NCBI GenBank assembly: GCA_037389465.1
Contig: JAZARR010000105.1
Coordinates: forward strand, 372,001 to 436,000
Direction: 5' to 3'
DNA: 64,000 bases
From: Baylisascaris procyonis
Lineage: Eukaryota > Nematoda > Chromadorea > Rhabditida > Ascarididae
Position 1 is the stretch's first letter; every line of letters begins with the position of its first letter. Shown one piece after another: positions 54,401-63,400 of the stretch. The translations under genes and the position numbers were made by a program. A model generated the notes under the pieces. The model saw only the letters and a list, made by a program, of their open reading frames with translations, did not search any database and was not told the origin of the DNA.

Positions 54401-57400
54401 ATAAAGCGCCCAATGCAATCAATCCTATATATTCAGCATTTTTGAGCGCGATGCGTTAATTACTAGCGGGCAAATATTGTACCATTATCCAATACAACCC
54501 AACGAGGCTCTTTTCTCTTTACAAGTGCAAGCAAACGGCACTTTACCGTAAGTAAGCGAAAATGCAGGTCTGCCCGAATGGTCAAGCACCATGGCGGCAA
54601 CCATCTTCGGTTGTGATGTACCGTATCGATGCAGAGCTGAATCAATCGAGCGTGGAAGACTAGTAGGCACTGTCGTATGGTCTCCCCTCGCGGGGCTGAT
54701 AATTGCGCCTTCCGGGCGAGGCGCCGACGGATCCACAACTCTTGCAAGTGCTGCAACAAATGCGCTATTTGAAGATAGCAAGGATTCCTACAACAATCAC
54801 CTCCACAACCAAACAGGAACTTCACGATTTCGGTGTGAACAATTTCAGCCCTTAAATATATGCCGTCTAAGATACTGACATCTAGCCAGTCCCTATTTTA
54901 GATCGGTATCCAACATTAACAATCCTCGAAATTTTGTTTAGGACCTCTAAGCAAACTTTCATTGCCGTTCCCTCTTCGAAAATCTGGGATGATCACAATT
55001 ACTGTCAGGTAATTCACGCGTAAATACTTTTCCATAATTGATCTAAATTCTTGAAGGGGATATAAGAAAAGTCGAATTCGTAGTCTTATCTCTCTCAGGT
55101 GTCCTTTCTTTTCATCATAAAAATGAGAAAAGCGAATTAATAAATCATAAAACAAATGACAGAAACCGTCTCACCTTCAAGTTCTGCATCGTCGTCATTG
55201 TAATATTCATGCAGTGGCTTCTTTTTCGGCCTCTGCAAAGACAACGTTCGACATAACTTCAAAATGTATGCATTGCACAACCATTTTGAACATTCCAATT
55301 CTCTTACCCGTATTCTACCCTCCCTTCCCAACCCCAGAACAGCCACCCTCTTATAAGTGCATAATTCTTTCTCAATCAGGCCTTGGTGCTCGAGCTTTCC
55401 CGTGATACTGCATTCATTTCGACAGCCACGCGATGACGCAATGTGTGACGTTAAAACAACTGAAGCACCACTTGTTAAAGTCGCAGACGGTCTTCGTCCT
55501 GCTGCTCGTGCTGAGCAGCAAATTGCACGCTTGGACAGCGAACGCTTTATTGACTCCAACATCGCCTCGACAGATTCATCAGCACTATCACTCGATGTTT
55601 CCACATTTCTGCGCTGATTTCGTTGAGTGATTGACGTAGATGGTAACGAATTGGTCGCCGAAATCATTTCAGTGCTTTTGTGGTTAGCCCAACCTGGCTT
55701 GCTGCCGCTAGCTTCACTAAGTGCATCGACGATCGCGCTTTTGATTATCTCCGCCTCGTTGTGAGAGTCGTAAGGCGCCTCGCCCTCCGTAGAAGGCGAG
55801 GCATTTGTTTCAGAAGTGATTTCTTTCATATCCGATTGTTGGTCGGCCTGAACAGTACCGACGGAAGTAGTTGGTTCCGCCTGCCAATCACCATTCTGCT
55901 GAGTACTTAGCTCTAATTTCGTCGTTGAGAAATGTGATGATTTAACGGCGCCTTTGTCGACCGAGTGGTGTCGATGATGACGATTGCCGGTCGTTCGCAT
56001 GCAGGACTTCCGACGATTCTTCGACGACTTTACATGCGGTGTTTGCGGGTGTGTCGCCATCTCCTTCCAATCGACATGTTCTGTATGCACATACCGTGCG
56101 TGCTTTGCATAAACCTCAGCTGCCTTTGCGTTGATTAGGCACTCTCTCAATAAATTCTCACTTTCACGCTGAATATTTTCATGTGTTTTCTTTGCATCCT
56201 CGCGGAGAGGAGCATTATGGCTCGAACGCGTCGGTGCTGCATTATGATAACGCACATGCGCTACCCCTGCGGATGAAGGCTGCGCAGTGCTACCTTCGTG
56301 ATGCGATCGCCTTAGCAGCACATACATCTTTTAATCATTTATTCGGCTGTTATCAAGCAATCTTACCAATTATAAAATCTCACTTCTCCGGCATATCCTT
56401 CACTGTTGGGTGTATTACAAGGTGCATTCCACTCTCTTAAGGTAGCCCATAACGGGACAAACAACTATACAGAGCAATGGCCGAAATATTAACAAAATTC
56501 AGAAGGGGCAGGGAATCTCGGAGAAGAAGTACCGTCCGAATAATGCCTGTACGGACAGATGACAACCGATGACGAGGAGTATGTTACACGGAATTGTAAA
56601 CAATAAGCTAACGGGCTAACGGTATGCGCGGTGATGAACAACACACACGGCAACAAACGAAATTCAACAGGCTATTGCTTTTAAGTCGCACTGTACAATC
56701 CTTACTTGAACAGATCCGTCTACCTAGCGCTCTCGAGGGCCAGATGAATGCATAGGTGGGCGGCAGTGAAGATTTTAACAAGAGGCAGGGAAGTGATACG
56801 CGCAGTCTGGGCAGCTGCAAACATTGCTTCAGAAAAACATCGGCCTCGATTTTGCGAATTGCTTGCCCACAAGCGCGCAAACGATAAGCACTAAATGAAT
56901 TGATTGAGTGTGGTAAGTTGGGTGACCGGCGCGTGCTGAAGACAAACCTGCATCGCAACTAAACAGCCAATCGACACACAGGAATTGCTGCTGCCGCTAA
57001 TGCATTATGAAACAGCGTGCATTTGTATCAAATTGCACGAGAAGCAACATGTTAGCCTCTCTTTCGCAGCGATGACTGCCGCAAAAGATACAATCGCTCA
57101 AAATCGCAACAAACAAAGAGCTGACAATTTTCTGGCCCACTGAAAGTGAGCTTTACAACTTCACACCCCAACGTTGACAGCTGTACTCTTCAAATGCGAA
57201 CGACGAGTCAAAATGTGGCATTAAAAATCAACTTTCACTTTGCTTCGCAAAATACATTCACACATCAGTCTTCATCACTGTTTTCGTAGTATTCGAACTA
57301 CGCATCACTCCCTCACCTTCCAAGTTGCGCCTCTTATCTACTTTCAGAAACATTTTATTCGACAGACAGAAATATAGAATTCGTTGAAAAAGAATAAACA

Positions 57401-60400
57401 CCTGCCACACAGACATATATGCATCGGTAATGCTATAGTGTTGACATACCCCAACGCTTCAGCTGGGCTATAAGAGTTTAGCAGACAATTTTGCATAAAA
57501 AATAACGAAGATTTATGCACAGATTTTCAAAAGTATCAGAAAATATCTACTTCCCGAAACTTCTAAAAGATAATGAGCTACTATAATAAGCCGTCCTGTT
57601 TCGCAGGTGGCGAGACCATATAAGATAACCTTCTTTAGGGGAACAAATAAGCAAATCGAGCAGCTTCCTCTTTCTCGTTGCATTAATTTCTATCGAGTGA
57701 AACGAGTGGATAAATAAAGCTTCTTCCAAATATTTTCGAGATAGCCCAAAGTTGATAAGACCAAATAGACGTTAAAATTCTTCAATAGTATAAAATATTA
57801 TCCATCCAATGTGACGAGAAAAAAAACGTGCCTAAAGAGCTCTAACATTCACTTCCCATCTGTATCGGATGTTTTCTTTCGTCAAAATTCCCGCCATTTT
57901 CAGCACCGCACTAAGCGACTGCACGTAAGCAACTTCCAAAGGGCTCGGAAAAAAAAAAGAAAATTCGCAACATTTAACGCTTACCGTAGTACTAAGCTCT
58001 CTTAAAAGATAACAAACAAGTGAAACAACGTGGAAATCAAAGAAAACGTTAGTGCAATTGAGAGATCAAAACAAAATTAACACATCGAGAAGAAAAGTAC
58101 GATCAACCCTTTCGATACTATTTGATGCGCTAATTAGAACATATAAAGCACCTCGCACCGATTTTGCAGCATCAGACATCGGTGTATTTGCGCTTTCTGT
58201 CTGTCTGTCTGTTCACTCAAAACTTGGCGGAGATGACCTATACCGTAGAAAGGCCCCTAGCATCAACTTTCAGTGTGACTTGTCTATTTTGAAAGCAATC
58301 GAGGAAAGTTAAAGTGCCTAAACATTTGTACATGTCGAAACATTCCAAAATATGTGGGAAACGAGTTCTTCGTGGATGAATTATCGAAGCAATTGGTTCG
58401 GTTAAAATCAGAACACTGTATTGTGTATGCTGCATTACTTATTGGCAATTTAGGACATTGACAACTTTGATAAGCGGTGTTACAAAGAGCGCTTGTTGTG
58501 CTTTCTCCTTTGGCGCTTTCATACTTGCTAGATAACAGCAGGCTGTCGCACCAACCAAATTTAAGCGTAGCTTTTCTGCAAAATAGTGATGCTTCACTAA
58601 ATTATAATCAGCATTACTCCAAATCAATCGAAAATGCCAAGCTAAACTCAATTTCTTCATATAAACGTCGACTTCCGGCATTCATAATGTCCATAACAAC
58701 ACAGGTCAGCGCTCAACTTATGGAAATCATCGTATTCCTTTGTGAATGAGGACTATTCGAAGAACAGACAAAACAGCAATCACAACTGAAAAAGCGACTG
58801 CTTTCATGCTCAACCTACGACTCGTAAAAGATTCACCATTTCGCTACAGATCCATTCTCAAATCGGATGCACCGGTCAAATGACCCTATCCCATCCACAT
58901 CAATAACTCTGAATGCGAAAATGAAACATGCCGAAAAAGAAAAACATCCCTGCAAACAAATCAACGAAAGCTCCTCATTCAAGTCTTCAAATGTGGAATT
59001 CAAATTGCCGAATTTTCTCTATAGACATTAGAAGTGTTGCTCAATTGTGCGCCAAGCTCACAGTAAGCGCGAAACAGATCTTCGCCAATGAGTGATCAAA
59101 TCTCCAAAAGAACGCATTAATAATCGAACAGCTGTGAAGCAATCTTGCAAAAGAAGCAACCACATACACCGACCGATGATCCAAAACATGGATGCATGCC
59201 ACATTAATCATAGCTGCATCCTTCAAAAAAGTACACTGCAAACAATAAACAACCTACCTACCATATTACCAGAAAAACATCAAGAAATTGTTGCAACCTC
59301 ACAATGCGCGCCTCATGAAAATTGGGCTTCCATCCACACAATAGACATGCAAAAACCAAACAACGTGAGAAGATACCTTTGAGAAAATAGATGACCAATC
59401 AAATTACAATAACAATATAAGGCTGCATATGCCTATATCGACGATCAACTTTGGCAAGTAGAATACAGTTACCGGCACACAAAGTAACATCAGGTACCTG
59501 AGAAGGAAGCTCTACCTAGCAAAACTCCAGTCGAATAAAGCCACATCGGTGGACCGAAGCAGAAATCAGTCTCATTAGTAAAGGATATGCCATTGCATGA
59601 AAATGGCACAATCTCATTCAGCAGGAAACGCTGCCCTCAGCACCGCAGCACGGCAAGGTGCAGCGATGCTTAGCTCGTTTACTTACGTTCGATTAACCTG
59701 ACGATCGCGAAATTCAAGGTGCCCGATCGCTGTTCATCTATCACTGTGTAAAGCAGCTTTAGCACAGGAAGTGAAAAATATGTGTGGCATTAGGAAGCAT
59801 CCTCATTCTAGCAATTCAGAAACACTTTTGTCAAAAGCTTTAAAAAAAGAAAAAGAAAAGCGAACCTGAAGTGAATGAAGCAGCTGCTGAATTTTCAATG
59901 AGACCTTCGCCGGTTTTAAAGCTGCAATAGAAGCCCTTTCATAAACACGTGGGCACTTCTGCAGATGAGGACAAGGGCTGCATCGTGGGAGGAGAGGTGG
60001 AAAGGAGGGAGAGGTTGAAGAAGGAAGGAAGGGGAAGCAGCCGCAAAACGTCTCCTTAAGTTGGCAGAGCACGACCGGCTGAGTAGCTCCCACCTATCGG
60101 CTCTACTGGTGGATGGCTTGATATTAAATTCCACCCACTATGGGTATCATAAGTACAGAAAAGCTCGTCACAACGCTTGGCGTCCGTGAAAAAAATCCTT
60201 TCTCATATGCTTGCAGTGAAATCGAAATAAAGTGGCTTCAACTGTGCATTTGTTCACACCAGTAATGAAAGGTGGGATGATATCCCAAGCAGATAGCGAA
60301 AAGGAGATTATATGGTGACAACCTCACTTGTGCAGGATAAAGCAATTCGCTTGAAAGTCTTTTAGTAGTACATAGGGTGAATGAAAGAGTCTCAACAGTT

Positions 60401-63400
60401 CAGGGCACCGGCGTTGTACTACCAAAAACGCTGCTGAAGAGTGCTGATGCGCGCACCTGGCCTTTGCATGCGGCCAATACCCTAGTATCGCGTCCACTAA
60501 TTTTCCCTCGTTCTAATCACCTCACTCTTTCAAATCATTATTCCTTTGGCTAACTAAGACTAAGTAGTATGATACTTCAGGACTTCGGCTCGAGATCCCC
60601 TCGATGAAATAAACATGCAGCTAGCGTGCGAGTAGAAATCTTGCAAAATAAAATGAAATTACACATTCGCTGCGCAATGGATAAAATAGTGCACCCGAAT
60701 GCATGAAAACCAATTCTTGCCCTCAGAATAAAAATGCATATCTTGATAGTGAAATGTTACACCGAAGCCGCTAAAATAATTCAGCAATGAACACCTTATT
60801 CCTTTTCAGTTTGCAACACTTTCATTTGCATATCACCAATATAAACTCTCTCATAATTAAACCAATAAAACGAAAATTCCACTCCCATTAATTAGTATAA
60901 ATTCGTCCGAAAGCATGATCACCAATACACGTTGATATAAGAAATTCAATATCGGCTGCCTTGCAAACAGGATGACAAATGTAAACAAACAGTCTTCACG
61001 CTCCAACACGAAAATACGCTTTAAAATCCAAATCGCCGTTTTTCGCATCGCCGTTCCTACTTCTAAATGACGCAATTTTTTTTACGGAGGTGAATATGCA
61101 CTCTGCTATGTACACTTTGCGAAAGAACTAAATCACAACAACTTACGTATTATTGCGTTTTGGTAATCCTGTTGCGCAGGATCAGCAATCGTTGTGGGAC
61201 TATTGACCGTGTTCGCATAAACCACATCCTCGGACAGTTTAGTCCCTTCGTTGTCGATTTCCACTGCCGTCTCAATATCGTTCGATGCTAACGCTTCTTC
61301 AGCATACCGGTTTCCGGCTGATTCCTTCTAAAATCGCAAGTCATCTCATCCTCACTCATCAATTTTAAGACAACTGACTTTGTTTAAGAACAAACCGCCT
61401 AGGTGCATCCCCAGATGTTTCCCGTATTTCTATAGAAATCTACCGAAAATTTAAATAAATGCGTGAAATAAGCAATACCTACACAACAATATCATGAATA
61501 TTTCTTAATGGTCACGCAAGAAGTCAAACGATTAAACACGTGTCCGTAAAAGAAACGGAAATGCGGTTTGGATGTTATCATAAAGGCATCTAACCCCACT
61601 ACAACGTAGTGATTTAATATAAAGGATCGGACGAGCGAAGGGATCCGCAAGAACAGTGGGAAAAACAAATATGGGCTTTGTAGCCACGCTCACCAATCCA
61701 AAAAAGCATGTAGCGTGCTTTATGCGCAAAAGGATGAAAACGCCATATCAACCTACTTGCTTCCTCTGCCTGTCTCTTCGAACGAAGGCTTCGGCTGCAG
61801 CCGCACCGCTTGTAACGTCGGGTGGTGGAGCACGTAGTGAGTGCCCTGAAACGGGATCAACCATAAAAAGGTTTTAAAAACCATGAAAGTGATGTCATCT
61901 TGCTTTTCATGCTCTTCAAACGATGTCACCTTGTTCTCCACAAAAGCACTTCCCACGTGGAGTAAAAACTTACCGATATGTTCTGTATAAAAACCTGTGA
62001 GCGTAAAATATACAGCTCTTAGGTTTCGCTTTAAAAACGCTGCAGTCATTTCATCCTCTATCCATGTTTCCTTCTAGAGGTTGAATAATACTAGGGAAGG
62101 TAAGCACGTTTCAAATACACGTGCTCGTTTGATGCAACAAAAACAAACGTCATCAGTAATCGCGATTCATGTTGGGATCTATTCAAACAAAAGGACGTCA
62201 ATATCACGATGCTAACATGTCATTCAACGTGTGCAGCTAGTTATTCAACATTTTTCTCGTGGATTTGGAGGCGATTGCCCTCTTCTAGCGGGCAACATAA
62301 CTTACACGACAATACGGCACTTAAATTGGAACGCACATTTGCTACATAGTTCCCATCATTTTAACATCTCATTAGACATGCGAATCCATCATTTAACATA
62401 AACCATTCAAATTCCACTCTCAACTCCCTTCAATGGTCATCCATTTTCACTAACAAATTATATCAAGCATATGAATAGATGCTCAAACATATATTCAAGG
62501 TTTGCTTCATATTCAGACTTTCTGAGCTGCCGCTCCTGCATCAGATAGGTAATTTTCATCCATTAACATCTCTCTACAAGGAAATATACGAATTTTTTTA
62601 TTAAAAAAAAGTATCACTGCCATGAAATCTGAATCTCTTCTCAGAGTAGACACGAATAATGCCCTAACCTAGATTACTGAGCAAAGCGGCCTCCCTGTGA
62701 ATGGAAATTCGGATTACGAGTAAGAACAAAAAAGGTTCACCAGCGGTAGAAAAATATCTATCATATTAAACGAGAATTTGTATGAAAAAGAAGATAACAA
62801 TTTTAGATGATGAAAATTAGCAGTGTTTTTTCGATTTCTCTCAAGACAGATAGGTTCCTTTAGATAAGAACGAATCCGCGAGGGTGTGTTCAGCCTCCAA
62901 ACACAAAGATTGCAGAACATACTCGAAGATCGTGAGTCATCCTTGCGACGATCACTGAGCGACCTCGACGATGGCGTTCCTTTACTGCGGTCCGTACTAC
63001 CGAACAAACTTTCGTCCTCCGAGCTGCTTTCTGAAACAGTAAATTCTTTTATCTGCCTTGATACAACATCCTATTTAGAGTGAATTCTTACTCTCATTCT
63101 TTAAAGCATCAAGCAAACGTCGAATGAATCATTCGGAAACACTTCGGAGGATTAGTGTCTACGCAGCATTACACGACTCGAGAGAAAGATTAGTTTTCAT
63201 ACGCCTAAAATGTAATAAAATCTTATCATAAACATCAACCTTTTAAAGGCGCGTATCAGGTTCTGTGTAGATATCCCAATTTTTTTAGTAATTCAGCAAA
63301 ACTTTCGTGGAACACATCGCCTTTCCACAGATGAGCTTACCTTCTTTCAAATCTCAATTTTTAGGAAGTATTGGCAAGTAACATGCCGAGTTTCGGGTGA

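Noticed and set aside
55357..55910. Several plus-strand frames opposite the 340-codon DIP2-linked segment
   Set aside because: They are antisense shadows of the minus-strand coding frame, each shorter and with no independent signal.
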